Shown piece after piece: positions 35,044-43,865 of a stretch of DNA of 64,000 nt. The notes beneath the pieces are model-generated. The model made no database searches and was not told the origin of the DNA. It saw nothing but the letters and a program-made list of their open reading frames with translations. The stretch is from WTGJ01 sp965237765 (GTDB lineage: Bacteria; Chloroflexota; Anaerolineae; Aggregatilineales; Phototrophicaceae): the NCBI GenBank assembly GCA_965237765.1, contig OZ250157.1, forward strand, positions 1,240,001-1,304,000, written 5' to 3'. The position numbers and the translations under genes were made by a program. Each line of letters begins with the position of its first letter. The first letter of the stretch is position 1.

Positions 35044-35709
35044 TTACCGGTACTCGGATAAGAGATCGGGCACCTTCCCAATTGGAGTTGCGTAGCTTTT
35101 GGGTGGGTGAGATCGGGTTAGATGTTTCAAAGTTTCCAGTTTTTCCTTCGTATAGTAGGGGCCATCCACAATGATCAGCAGAATACAGTGCCTGTCCCGA
35201 CACCTAATAAAAGATTCTAAGAGATTTCGCATTTCCGTAAACTGGTTATCTTGGTCGCCACCACTTTGCTTGGTGTATTTGTGCATGGCATAACAAGCGG
35301 TCTCTCCGGTGAACCAACGAAAATCGAGAGATTTGCCAGGTGGATTGTGTAAATCAGCACCGCGCTGAATCTCTCCGTCGCTAGTCACATAGATCGCGTC
35401 AGCGCCTTTTTTGGGTAAGACTTTAAATTGATTTACAGCCGGTAATTGTTGTAGCCATTCTGCAGCAACACGTTCGTGAATGCCTTGGCGGCGAGGCTCT
35501 TTGGCAAAATGGGCAGCGAACATAGGATCTGAACTAATTTTATCTTTCACTTCGACAATGGGATAATTGAAACGTTCAGTATACGTTCGGATCTTTTTCA
35601 AAATATTGGCGTCATTCTGGGAAAGGTTATGTGGAACTTCCCTCGCGTTCTTGCGCCAGGCCTCGCGCACAATCGCTTCGTAATCAGGTGGAGGTGAATT
35701 AGTGGACAT
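35044..35709 (-). CDS. Type II restriction endonuclease-like protein
   Basis: 221 residues from ATG at 35709, which overlaps the stop of the methylase by 11 bases. It has a plausible nuclease core with G-A-D-A-I-Y-V-T-S-D-G and K-S-L-D-F-R-W, and a later block H-K-Y-T-K-Q-S-G-G-D-Q-D-N-Q followed by a hydrophobic strand. The gene order (methylase then coupled small protein) and length are classic for a Type II system. The exact family and recognition site are not recognised. The frame appears intact although the methylase is broken. Confidence 0.65.
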   Translation of the reverse strand: MSTNSPPPDYEAIVREAWRKNAREVPHNLSQNDANILKKIRTYTERFNYPIVEVKDKISSDPMFAAHFAKEPRRQGIHERVAAEWLQQLPAVNQFKVLPKKGADAIYVTSDGEIQRGADLHNPPGKSLDFRWFTGETACYAMHKYTKQSGGDQDNQFTEMRNLLESFIRCRDRHCILLIIVDGPYYTKEKLETLKHLTRSHPPKSYATPIGKVPDLLSEYR

Positions 35710-36675
35710 GGTGAATGATGCCCCGCGCCAGAGCCCAATCGAGCCGTCGGCGATATTTGCCATCTTTTCGTATGCCCTTGTAACAAGTTAGTAGAACATC
35801 CCCCGTTCGCTCGCGAAACTTGCGAATAAACGCATTCCAAGCTGCGATGCGCAAAGGCCCAGCCACTAGCAACTTCGTGATGTGACGCCCGCTGGGTTTG
35901 ACCGTGTAGTCGTCCAATTCGCGCACTTCACAAAAGCGGATGGATGCTTCGCGCGTATTATCCAGTGCGATTAGGCCTAAGTTTCCAAACTGCTCGTTGA
36001 AGCGCACTTGCGGCCCATCCGGCAGCGGCGTTGGGCGCATTTTTGGAGCGACGCAAGCGACCCGATTTTCTCGAAACCGGACCAGGTCTGCACATCAGCG
36101 ACGCTTTTCGGGCCAAATAATGCCAACCCGACAGGGTGCCCCGTATCCTCGAACATATTGGCGGTCAGGCTCACGAATTCCTGCAGGCGGTCTTGGTAGA
36201 TATCCGCGCGGATGAAGGACTCGGGAATGAGTGCTGCGACCCAGGCGCAATGTTCCAGGCAGCGTTCCAACGCCACTTTATACAGGTCATCGTGCTTGGA
36301 GGGCGGAAATGGCAATCCGCGCGCAGTGGCACTGTTCTTGGCCAGCCAGGGTGGGTTGGTCACGCACACATCGTAATTCGTCGGAAAGTCTGCTAGCGTG
36401 TCTCGCTGCTGAACGCGGGGGTTCGCTGGAGTGATGTCATAAGAAGTGAACGAGCAACAGAGACCCATGGATTGCAAATGGTGAATCAGATGATTAGCGC
36501 CGGCAAAGGGCTCCAAAATCCGGGCGTTGGGCAGCCGCGCCGCCTGTGCCCAGCGCAAAAAAGCGGGGTGCGTGAAAGGATTGCCCGCTGTGTAATAACG
36601 GCCCAATTCGCGCTTGCCGGAGGCCAGCGACCTGCTTCGATGCCAGCCTCTGAGCGTTATCTGTCGAGCGGACAA
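35699..36675 (-). pseudogene. N6-adenine DNA methyltransferase of a Type II system, one frameshift
   Basis: About 325 codons. The first part (36675 to about 36045) has E-P-F-A-G-A at motif I and V-T-N-P-P-W at motif IV; the second, in another frame, continues with P-D-G-P-Q-V-R-F-N-E-Q-F-G and A-L-D-N-T-R-E-A-S-I-R-F-C to 35699. The junction is the A5 run (plus-strand T at 36040-36044); one added base restores the frame. The TTG start at 36675 follows AAGAGGTG. Either sequencing error, phase-variable run, or inactivation. Confidence 0.75.
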
Positions 36676-36712
36676 GTGGTCACCTCTTACCTATCTCCTA
36701 GAATACAGCGCT

Positions 36713-36741
36713 ATTATACTAGCCAGTTATTCGCCAACCAA
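36713..36741 (-). promoter_or_regulatory. Promoter of the Type II restriction-modification operon
   Basis: On the minus strand TTGGTT, exactly 17 bases, then a perfect TATAAT (plus-strand 36713-36718), 38 bases upstream of the methylase start. The region is AT-rich. Confidence 0.65.
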
Positions 36742-36742
36742 T

Positions 36743-38446
36743 TCACTCGCCCGTATCGCAGCGCAATTCGGCCGGGGCGGCGGCGAGATCCAGGGCCAGC
36801 ACGCTCAGAAAGCCGGCGCCGACGAGGAGCGTGTCGCCCTGGCGCTGAAGTAGGCGGGCCGCCGGTTGGCCTTGGCGCTGACCGCCGGGGTAGAGCGCGC
36901 CCGGCCAGGGTGCTTCCCGCAATGGCTGGCCATCCGCGCCGCTGAGGAGGAGCAGCGTGCCATCCTCCGCCAGCGCCGCCAACCAGCAGCCATCGGCCGC
37001 GCTCGCCAGTAGCGGTGGGCTGCGGTGAGACAGGCTGGGGTAGGGCTGCTCCCAGCGCCGCCGCCCATCGGCCGCGAAGGCGATCATCATGGCTTCTCCC
37101 TCGCCCGTGAAGAGCACAGCGCCGCCATCCGCCAGCGCGTGCAATTGCGCGGCGCGGTCCGGCGCGTTCACGGCGTCCACCGTCGCCCGCACCTCCAGCC
37201 GCCATTCTCCCGCTGCTACGGTCAACAGCGATAGCGACGAGCCGTCATAGAGCCACCAACCACCGTTCGGGCGGGCTGCTAATAGAGGGGACGTGCTGAA
37301 GGACCATTCGCCGAGCAAACGGCCGTCGTCGTCGGCGAAGAGCTGCAGGCGCGCGCCCGCGGCATCTTCAACGAGCAGGGCGATCGTGTGTTCCGAGGCT
37401 TCCAGAGCCACGGGGCGCGCGTTCTCGAGAGGTTCGCTTTGCCAGAGCAGATCGCCGCTGGGCGAATGGGCGGAAAGGGCCCCGTCCTCGCTGGCGAAGA
37501 TCAGCCGTTCGCCCAGCACGACGGGGGGTAGGCCGCCGGCCGCCTCACGCGCTGCCCAGATGGACAGATAACGGCCGCCGCGCACGACGAGCAGCTGCCC
37601 CGCGTGCGTGCTGGCGACGATGCGCCCATCCGCCAGCGCCAGCAAACCATGCAGCGGCGCGTCGCTTTGTAAACGCCAGCGCAGCTGGTTCATGGGCGTG
37701 AGGGATAATAAGGTGTTGCCGCTGGCCAGGACGAGCTGCCCATCCGGCAGGAGAACGGGCGGCAGAGAAGGTGCCTGGGGGCTGTGGTAAGCGGCGCGCG
37801 CTTCTTGCGGCCGCGAAGTGCCGTCTCGCGCTTCTTGCGGCCGCGAAGTGCCGTCTCGCGCGAGCAGGTTCAGGCGCAGGCGCCAGGCGGCGGCGAAATC
37901 CAGCGGGTGGAACCAGCCGGCTTCCAAGGGATTGCCGGGAACGTAACCCGGGCCGCCGCTATCGGGCAGGAAATCGCGAAATTCGAAATGCAGGTGCGGC
38001 GCGCTCAGGGTTGGGATGCCGATTCGCGCCAGCACGGTGCCCGCTTCCACACAGCGCCCGACCGCGGGGAAGGTTTCGCCCTCGGGCACGATATGTCCAT
38101 AGAGGCTGTAGGCGTGGCTGCCATCCGGGAAGCGATGTGCGAGGACGATGACGCCGCCTTCGGTATCCCAACCGTAAGGGTCGGCATAGGTCACCTGCCC
38201 GCGGGCGGTGGCGAAGACGGGCGCACCGACGGCATTTTCGCTGAAGCCGATATCCAGCCCGACATGCTGGCCGCCGAAACGGGCGCGGAAGATGCCGAAA
38301 TCGTCGTAGCGGAGGGTGAGCGGCTCCAGCGGGTCGCGCAAATCATCGACGAGGCCGCAGGGGGTTGCCTGGCTCGCTTCTTGCGCCAGGGTAGGCGCGG
38401 CGAAAAGCAGGAAAATCAACGTGAAGGAAAGGATGATGCGAGGCAT
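36743..38446 (-). CDS. Secreted M23 peptidase fused to a PQQ-like beta-propeller
   Basis: 567 residues. Signal peptide to about residue 22 (A-P-T-L-A-Q). M23 (LytM) domain with H61-V-G-L-D65, Y-G-H and H151-L-H-F-E-F, the zinc/catalytic set of a peptidoglycan endopeptidase. Residues about 197-217 are two copies of a 10-residue unit from the 30-bp repeat, exactly at the domain boundary. The rest is a repetitive beta-propeller of the outer-membrane-assembly/PQQ type (repeated x-x-G-x-L-L-W and A-x-D-G motifs). The fusion suggests a wall hydrolase with a binding or sensing platform outside the membrane. Confidence 0.83.
   Translation of the reverse strand: MPRIILSFTLIFLLFAAPTLAQEASQATPCGLVDDLRDPLEPLTLRYDDFGIFRARFGGQHVGLDIGFSENAVGAPVFATARGQVTYADPYGWDTEGGVIVLAHRFPDGSHAYSLYGHIVPEGETFPAVGRCVEAGTVLARIGIPTLSAPHLHFEFRDFLPDSGGPGYVPGNPLEAGWFHPLDFAAAWRLRLNLLARDGTSRPQEARDGTSRPQEARAAYHSPQAPSLPPVLLPDGQLVLASGNTLLSLTPMNQLRWRLQSDAPLHGLLALADGRIVASTHAGQLLVVRGGRYLSIWAAREAAGGLPPVVLGERLIFASEDGALSAHSPSGDLLWQSEPLENARPVALEASEHTIALLVEDAAGARLQLFADDDGRLLGEWSFSTSPLLAARPNGGWWLYDGSSLSLLTVAAGEWRLEVRATVDAVNAPDRAAQLHALADGGAVLFTGEGEAMMIAFAADGRRRWEQPYPSLSHRSPPLLASAADGCWLAALAEDGTLLLLSGADGQPLREAPWPGALYPGGQRQGQPAARLLQRQGDTLLVGAGFLSVLALDLAAAPAELRCDTGE
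37798..37857 (-). repeat. Two tandem 30-bp repeats at an M23/propeller domain junction
   Basis: Units at 37798 and 37828 with CTTGCGGCCGCGAAG; the second palindrome is altered to TGCCGTCTC. Both units share that change, so the pair arose by tandem duplication after the change. Confidence 0.9.
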
Positions 38447-38528
38447 GATATGAGAGACGAATCTAGCAGAAATGGACGCGCTACGGGAAACGAAAGGGCG
38501 TGCCCCAGTGGATAGCGGTCACATGGTG

Positions 38529-39437
38529 TTATCGTTCGCAGGCGATGTCGTCGCCATCTCCATCCCGTCGGGTGGAGTAGGCGGGGTGATCGCGGGAGAA
38601 ATCGGCTTCGCCGAAGCGCTCGTAAATTTCGCCACAGGTGAGGTCGGGGTAAGCCTCGCGGGCATCTGTAGGGGATTGTGCCCGACGCGAGCATGGTTCG
38701 ATGGGAGTGAACCAGGAGCAGTAGAGGTAGGCGGATTTCCCCTCGTACGCGATTTCCCTCCAGCAGGGATCGTCGTCGACCGCTTCACCCTGCGTTACAC
38801 CGACAGTCACAACCGCGGAGTGGGAGGACAGGCTGGCGACCACCGCGCAGGACGTCGCCGCGCAAGCGTATGCGTTCACCGGAGTCGGATGGGTGATGAA
38901 GTAGAGGTAGATTTCTTCGGGCCATCCGCAATCGGAGAGCGTGGCTTCCAGCGCGTCCGCTTCGCGCTGGTCAATGGTCAGGCCATAGGCCAGGCGAACG
39001 GCTACGATTTGCGCCGCGAACCAGCAGCGGTTCCGTTCGGGCAACCAGTCGGCGGCGTCGCGATCGCGCTTTTCATAACGGTTGAGCGCGGGAGAGGCGA
39101 GCGTCAGGTTGAGCAGGTCTGAGGCGAATTGGCGTTTTACCTCGTCCGTGGCGGCGCAGAGCCCGCTGTCATGCGCTTCGGAAAGCGCGATGATGTGTTC
39201 GATATCCGTCTCGGTGCGGCTTTCGAAGCATTCGCCGGTGTAGGGGCTGCAGATTTCCCCGCCCTGGGCGGCGATGATTTCCTGCTCCACCGATTGGGGG
39301 TAGTGGTAATCATCGCGGACGTAGGGGGCGCAGCAGTCTTCGGGCGCGATGGGGATGCCACGCCAGCTGCATTCTTGCGCGTGTAACGAAGCGATCGACA
39401 GCAGGCAGAGCGCCCCTGCGAGGAATGTCTTTTTCAT
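38529..39437 (-). CDS. Secreted HNH (DUF1524/GmrSD-like) nuclease with SH3-like and excalibur segments
   Basis: 302 residues. Signal peptide from M-K-K-T-F-L-A-G ending L-H-A-Q. The nuclease core has D-I-E-H-I-I-A-L-S-E-A and L-L-N-L-T-L-A, then N-R-Y-E-K-R-D, the layout of secreted His-Me nucleases of the DUF1524 type. An SH3b-like segment with C-A-A-T-S-C and W-F-T-P follows, and an excalibur calcium-binding end (D-G-D-G-D-D-I-A-C-E-R). Start at 39437 after GGAGG. Probable role: extracellular DNA degradation or nutrient scavenging (inference). Confidence 0.75.
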   Translation of the reverse strand: MKKTFLAGALCLLSIASLHAQECSWRGIPIAPEDCCAPYVRDDYHYPQSVEQEIIAAQGGEICSPYTGECFESRTETDIEHIIALSEAHDSGLCAATDEVKRQFASDLLNLTLASPALNRYEKRDRDAADWLPERNRCWFAAQIVAVRLAYGLTIDQREADALEATLSDCGWPEEIYLYFITHPTPVNAYACAATSCAVVASLSSHSAVVTVGVTQGEAVDDDPCWREIAYEGKSAYLYCSWFTPIEPCSRRAQSPTDAREAYPDLTCGEIYERFGEADFSRDHPAYSTRRDGDGDDIACER

Positions 39438-39603
39438 GGTGTGTGCCTCCACAATCGGTTGCCAGTTGTAGGCGCCCGGGGTTGGAGACAGATCAGGGAA
39501 AGTTGGGGTGTGGGACGAGGGGCGGACCCTTATGGGTCAGTATAACAGGGGAAAAATCGCTGCTGAGGTGGGTGGGGCGGGTATTAAAGTTGGGAAGAAG
39601 TAG

Positions 39604-40230
39604 TTATTTAAATAGTTCGCGTAACCAAGCCACGAAGGACACACAGGTTGCACCAACAATATCGAGATCTTCGGTTTTAATGGCTAAGCCCATTTTACGC
39701 GGCTCTTCTCTCGTTGCTAGCCAGGCGTGTACTTTGGCCCTCAGAATTTTCCCCTCTTTAAACTCGCGGTCTGGCTCAGGGATACCGTTGATATAAGATT
39801 TGGATAAGGGCCAGACCGGGTCGCCGTCAGGGATCATCTTAACGATGAAATCCTCCAGTTCGCCGGGCGATTGATTGTCTGGCATCAACCAGATGCCGAT
39901 GCGAGGACGGCGAGGGGCGCTCTCGATGATTGTACCTGTAGGATTAGGCTTATCAGGCAGCTCTATATCGTTTTCTTGGAGCTTGCGCTTAATTTTCTTC
40001 CAACGTTTTGCTAAATCGTTGTCTGCGTCCAATAAGATGCCAACTACTGCTCGATCTGAAACAGCTATTTCTTCGTTGACAGTTTTTAGGATATTGTCTC
40101 TACCCTCTCTGTTGATGATGCAAAACTTTGGCATATTTTCAGAGCGTATACAGAGATGAAGGACCACGTGTAAGTCATCTAATCCTTCGACGAGTAGTAC
40201 ACGCGGTGATGATTTGCCCGAAGGTGGCAA
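39604..40230 (-). CDS. DUF3226 Toprim-like protein, partner of the AAA ATPase
   Basis: 208 residues. Toprim-like motifs: L-L-V-E-G-L-D-D with Glu15 and G-I-L-L-D-A-D-N-D with Asp68/Asp70, then G-I-W-L-M-P-D-N-Q-S-P-G, a DUF3226 signature. The TTG start at 40230 is 2 bases after the ATPase stop. The pair resembles split OLD-type systems (ABC-like ATPase plus Toprim nuclease), which often act in phage defence. Function here is inferred from family and pairing. Composition is lower in GC than neighbours. Confidence 0.75.
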   Translation of the reverse strand: MPPSGKSSPRVLLVEGLDDLHVVLHLCIRSENMPKFCIINREGRDNILKTVNEEIAVSDRAVVGILLDADNDLAKRWKKIKRKLQENDIELPDKPNPTGTIIESAPRRPRIGIWLMPDNQSPGELEDFIVKMIPDGDPVWPLSKSYINGIPEPDREFKEGKILRAKVHAWLATREEPRKMGLAIKTEDLDIVGATCVSFVAWLRELFK

Positions 40231-40232
40231 CG

Positions 40233-41375
40233 TTAGCGAACCTCGATGTCGTGCTCAGCGGCGGTTTGGAGCCTCTCTTCGGAATACTCTACGGTATAGA
40301 GACCATCCTCATCCTTTTCGAGGCGGACCAGCACGCCCTCAACTTCTTCATTTTCCGTCGCTGCTTGTGCAAAGCCCCGTACGCAATCCCAGCTGTGCGT
40401 AGTCGCCAGCACTTGCACATTGTTCTCCTGCGCCGTCTGTAAGACCATGCGCCAGTAATCCGCCTGCACCGAATGGTGGATGCCATTCTCTGCTTCGTCA
40501 ATGAGCAGGAAGCCGCCGCGGCTATTTACAAGGGCGAGGGAAACGCTGAAGAGACGGATAGCGCCGTCGCCCAGGCTTCGTAAAGGAACCGGGCGATCAT
40601 GATTCTTGAGATTGACCAATGCACTAGCACCGATTCCCGTGTAACTTGGTCGGTAATTGCCGGCGAACGTTACACGAGTCACATCTGCACCGAAGGTCAG
40701 ATGTAACGCCTGTAATGCTTGAGCATCTTTCGCTGACCTTATTGCTTGGAGCCAGAATGGGGCTAATTCGGGGATGCTTAACGAATTAGGGCCCAATGAC
40801 GTACAACTTATCACAGGGGGCAGTTTGTTTTTGCGAGCATCTGTAAGATGCCTTCGAATCGGTATGTTTTCCAAACCGCCTCTCTCAGGGATACTCCAAG
40901 CAATTAGATGCTCCGCCTCGTTCATTTCAACTATGAGCGCCTGCAGAGTGTGATCCAGGAACATGTCGAATGAGTGCCAGCCCAGAGTAGAAGCCTCTTC
41001 ATCACTTAAGGAAGATAGGGAAGTGGATTTGATTTTAAGTGTATTCTTACCGCCTGTTGGGCCGATGGATAAACATATGTTGTCAGTAAATTTTCGCCCG
41101 TAAAAAAGGGCTGGCCAGTCTGGCGCAATATAATTCTCACCATCTTCATCAATCGCTTCGAAAACCTCATCTCGGCCCTCTAGTATCTTGACCAGAGCAG
41201 ATGCGCGCCCGCGCGCTGCATATGCCCGCACGGCATCCAACACTGTTGTCTTGCCCACGCTATTCTTTCCGGCCAATAGTGTCACGCGGCCCAAACGGGA
41301 GATGGAAAGCGCATCAATCCCCCGAAAGCCTTTGATGGTCAGGTCCGGAAGGTGCAAATTGCCGCTATTGGCCAT
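40233..41375 (-). CDS. AAA (OLD/RecF-like) ATPase
   Basis: 380 residues. Walker A G-K-N-S-V-G-K-T at 36-43, an ABC-signature-like S-L-G-D-G-A-I-R-L-F at 267-276, Walker B F-L-L-I-D-E-A-E-N-G at 289-298 and a T-T-H-S-W-D switch at 325-330. No Toprim domain of its own; that function seems to be in the next gene. ATG at 41375 follows CAGGAG. A two-gene defence-type cassette is the most likely reading. Confidence 0.8.
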   Translation of the reverse strand: MANSGNLHLPDLTIKGFRGIDALSISRLGRVTLLAGKNSVGKTTVLDAVRAYAARGRASALVKILEGRDEVFEAIDEDGENYIAPDWPALFYGRKFTDNICLSIGPTGGKNTLKIKSTSLSSLSDEEASTLGWHSFDMFLDHTLQALIVEMNEAEHLIAWSIPERGGLENIPIRRHLTDARKNKLPPVISCTSLGPNSLSIPELAPFWLQAIRSAKDAQALQALHLTFGADVTRVTFAGNYRPSYTGIGASALVNLKNHDRPVPLRSLGDGAIRLFSVSLALVNSRGGFLLIDEAENGIHHSVQADYWRMVLQTAQENNVQVLATTHSWDCVRGFAQAATENEEVEGVLVRLEKDEDGLYTVEYSEERLQTAAEHDIEVR

Positions 41376-41498
41376 GTCCTGCTCCTGTCTGAACATGCTC
41401 CCTAATAGTATATGCTATCTCAGAAGGTTGCCGCGCGGGCCACACCCGCCTGTTTCGCCAGGCGGTATACTCTTCACGAATCCGAGCGACGAAACGAG

Positions 41499-42290
41499 AT
41501 GTCGGTGGGCCACGACGGGACCATCCTGATCAGCGGGGGGAGCAGCTGCCTCGGGGAGCAGATCGCGCTCGCCCTGGCCGCGGCAGGCGCGCCGTTGCGG
41601 TTGTGGCTGGCGCCGGGCGCGCCGCCGCCAGCCGCGGCCAGCACGGACTGGGAACGGGCCGACGCCTGGAGCGCGGCCAGCCTGCGCGGACGGGGGCGCG
41701 ACGCGGCGTTGCTGCTGCATTGCATCGGTAGCCTGCGCGCGGATGCGACCCGCGGCCTCTCGGCGAAACAGCTGAATTTCGCGGCCGCGCGCAATGTCGT
41801 GAACATGGCGGTGCAGGATGGCGTGCCACAATTCCTCCTGCTCAGCAGCGCGCCCGCTCCCTGGTTGCCGCGCGAATATCGGGCGGCGAAGCGGGCGGCG
41901 GAGCGCTACCTGGCGCGCAGCGGCTTGCGGTATGCCATCATCCGAGCGCCGCTCGCCTATCGCGCGGGACGGCGACCGCTCTTCTTCCGCGCCCTCTCCG
42001 TTATGGCCTGGCTGCCTGGATTGGGGAATTGGGCGCCGATGCCGATCGCGCAACTGGCGCGGGGCGTGGCGCAGATCGCCCTCCAGCTCGCACAGGGCGA
42101 GGGCGAAGCGGAAGGCGCGGGCACACGCGTCTTACGGCCGCGAAGTGCCGACACGCGCCAAAATGGCCAGATCTACGATGGGCGCGACCTGCGGCGCCTG
42201 GCGCGGAGAGGGCGAGGCGCGTTGGAATTGCCACCGCCGCCGCCCGCCGCCAGCACGGAGGAGACGCCCTTCGGCTGGACGCCGACTTGA
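41499..42290 (+). CDS. NAD(P)-binding SDR/NmrA-like protein
   Basis: 263 residues. Rossmann motif I-S-G-G-S-S-C-L-G-E-Q near the N-terminus; a loose Y-R-A-A-K-R (YxxxK) near residue 130. One 30-bp repeat encodes R-V-L-R-P-R-S-A-D-T around residue 213, near the C-terminal part. The C-terminus is extended by the first copy of a 115-bp tandem duplication. Its role may be as a quinone-reductase- or complex I-assembly-like protein (inference). Confidence 0.68.
   Translation: MSVGHDGTILISGGSSCLGEQIALALAAAGAPLRLWLAPGAPPPAAASTDWERADAWSAASLRGRGRDAALLLHCIGSLRADATRGLSAKQLNFAAARNVVNMAVQDGVPQFLLLSSAPAPWLPREYRAAKRAAERYLARSGLRYAIIRAPLAYRAGRRPLFFRALSVMAWLPGLGNWAPMPIAQLARGVAQIALQLAQGEGEAEGAGTRVLRPRSADTRQNGQIYDGRDLRRLARRGRGALELPPPPPAASTEETPFGWTPT
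42125..42154 (+). repeat. Single 30-bp repeat in the SDR gene
   Basis: Unit with CTTACGGCCGCGAAG and GTGCCGACAC, read as V-L-R-P-R-S-A-D-T-R. Confidence 0.9.
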
Positions 42291-42442
42291 GGAACGAGTC
42301 GGTACGCCGGTCGGCTGAGAGCCGGGGCGAGGCGCGTTGGAATTGCCACCGCCGCCGCCCGCCGCCAGCACGGAGGAGACGCCCTTCGGCTGGACGCCGA
42401 CTTGAGGAACGAGTCGGTACGCCGGTCGGCTGAGAGCCGGGG
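42213..42442. repeat. Tandem duplication of 115 bp
   Basis: Two near-identical copies in direct tandem with a period of 115 bases (GTTGGAATTG at 42221 and 42336). The first contains the stop of the SDR gene; the second lies between it and the VOC gene end. The period is not a multiple of three. Confidence 0.9.
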
Positions 42443-42449
42443 TGAGGCG

Positions 42450-42872
42450 CTAGGCGTTTTCCTGTAAAAATTCGAGACGGTTGCCGAAGGGGTCGCGGCA
42501 TTCAAAGCGCGTGTGGCCGGGGATGGACGCGATGGATTCCGCAATCGTGATGCCGGCGGCCGCCAGGCGCGCGCGGAGCGCCGATAGGTCGTCGACGAGG
42601 AAAGCGAGGTGCGCGCGGTCGGCTGAGCGCTCGATGTCATCCTGAATGGTGAGGTGCAATTGCAGCAGCGCCCTGCCGCTGCCTGGTGGCGCGTCGCTGA
42701 TGGGCGCGGCCCAGCCACCCTCCAACCATACGCCGCCGGGGCGCAAACCAGCGGGTTTAGGGATTTCCGTGAAGCCGAGGATATCGCAATAAAAGGCGCG
42801 CGCCGCGCCCTCGCTGCCGGGCGGGATGGTGAGGGTGGCGTGGTGGTAGCGGAGGAGGTGGGGTGAGGGCAT
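42450..42872 (-). CDS. VOC family (glyoxalase/bleomycin-resistance fold) protein
   Basis: 140 residues in two beta-alpha-beta-beta-beta modules. H-H-A-T-L-T-I near the N-terminus, a middle L-H-L-T-I, and the typical ending F-E-C-R-D-P-F-G-N-R-L-E-F. The metal set looks largely kept (His, His, Glu). Substrate unknown. Confidence 0.85.
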   Translation of the reverse strand: MPSPHLLRYHHATLTIPPGSEGAARAFYCDILGFTEIPKPAGLRPGGVWLEGGWAAPISDAPPGSGRALLQLHLTIQDDIERSADRAHLAFLVDDLSALRARLAAAGITIAESIASIPGHTRFECRDPFGNRLEFLQENA

Positions 42873-42923
42873 GGAGCAGCTCCAGGCGGGTAGGGAGTTA
42901 AGTATAGCGAAGGGCGGAGGCGG

Positions 42924-43865
42924 CTAGCTGGAGCGGGCCGGGCGCCGCAAAGTAGCCAGGGCGACGCCGCCCAGCACGACGGCGCTGCCCAGCACTTCAC
43001 CGGGGAGTGGCAGCTCCGCCAACCAGAGCCAGGCCAGCAAACCACTCGTCACCACGCTCAGCTGCATCACGAGGCTCATGGTCGTCGCGTGCAATTTGCC
43101 GACGCTCCAGTTGATGGCGAGGTGGCCGACGAGCTGGGCGATGACGACGACGCTCAGCGCCCAGCCATAACCCGCCAGCGAATAGCCGCCCAGCGGGATG
43201 CGCCAGAACAGCAGCAAGACGCCGGAGATCAAACCGCCCCAGGCGAAGGCCAGCCAGCTATAAGTCAGCATCGGCATATGCGCGTTTAGATAACGACCCA
43301 ACACGTAGTAAAAGGCGCCGCAGGCCGCGCCACCCAGCGCCAGTAACGCACCCCACTGGCTGGCGGAAAGTTGTCCCAGGGCTTGCCCTCCGCCCGCCAA
43401 TCCGGCCGTACCCTCGCCCCCGCTCAGGGCGACCAGGGCGCCGCCGAGCATCGTGATGGCGATGCCCCACCACAGACGGCGCGGGAAGATCGCCCCCAGC
43501 AGGAAGACCTCCGGCAGCGCGGTCCAGAGCGGCGTGGTGCGGCGCAGGACGGAGGTCACCAGGATGCCGGTGTATTCCAGCGCGGCGAAGAAGAGCAGCA
43601 AGTTACAGACGAGCCAGAACCCAGCGGCGAGCGAGAGCAGCAGTTCGCGACGGCGCAATTGGCGCAGGGCAGCGGCTTCGCGGCGCAGGACGAAGGGGGT
43701 AATCGCGGCGGCGGAGAGCGCCAGGCGCAGCCAGACAATCAACGGTGTGGGGATGCCCTCCAGCTGCGCGCGCCGCACGAAGAGGGGGGCGAAGGTGGCG
43801 GCGACCAGCAGGATGGCGAGGACGAGCAGGATGTGGAGGGGGTTGGTGGTGCTGCTGCTCCTCAT
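42924..43865 (-). CDS. EamA/DMT-family transporter
   Basis: 313 residues, ten predicted membrane segments in two EamA halves (for example F-F-A-A-L-E-Y-T-G-I and L-W-L-A-E-L-P-L-P-G-E). The ATG at 43865 overlaps the stop of the upstream glycosyltransferase-like gene (ATGA). Exports or imports metabolites of unknown identity. Confidence 0.85.
   Translation of the reverse strand: MRSSSTTNPLHILLVLAILLVAATFAPLFVRRAQLEGIPTPLIVWLRLALSAAAITPFVLRREAAALRQLRRRELLLSLAAGFWLVCNLLLFFAALEYTGILVTSVLRRTTPLWTALPEVFLLGAIFPRRLWWGIAITMLGGALVALSGGEGTAGLAGGGQALGQLSASQWGALLALGGAACGAFYYVLGRYLNAHMPMLTYSWLAFAWGGLISGVLLLFWRIPLGGYSLAGYGWALSVVVIAQLVGHLAINWSVGKLHATTMSLVMQLSVVTSGLLAWLWLAELPLPGEVLGSAVVLGGVALATLRRPARSS

Noticed and set aside
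39604..41375. PARIS (AriA/AriB) identity for the ATPase-Toprim pair
   Set aside because: The second gene shows DUF3226-type motifs rather than the DUF4435 layout expected of AriB, so I keep the broader OLD-like description.
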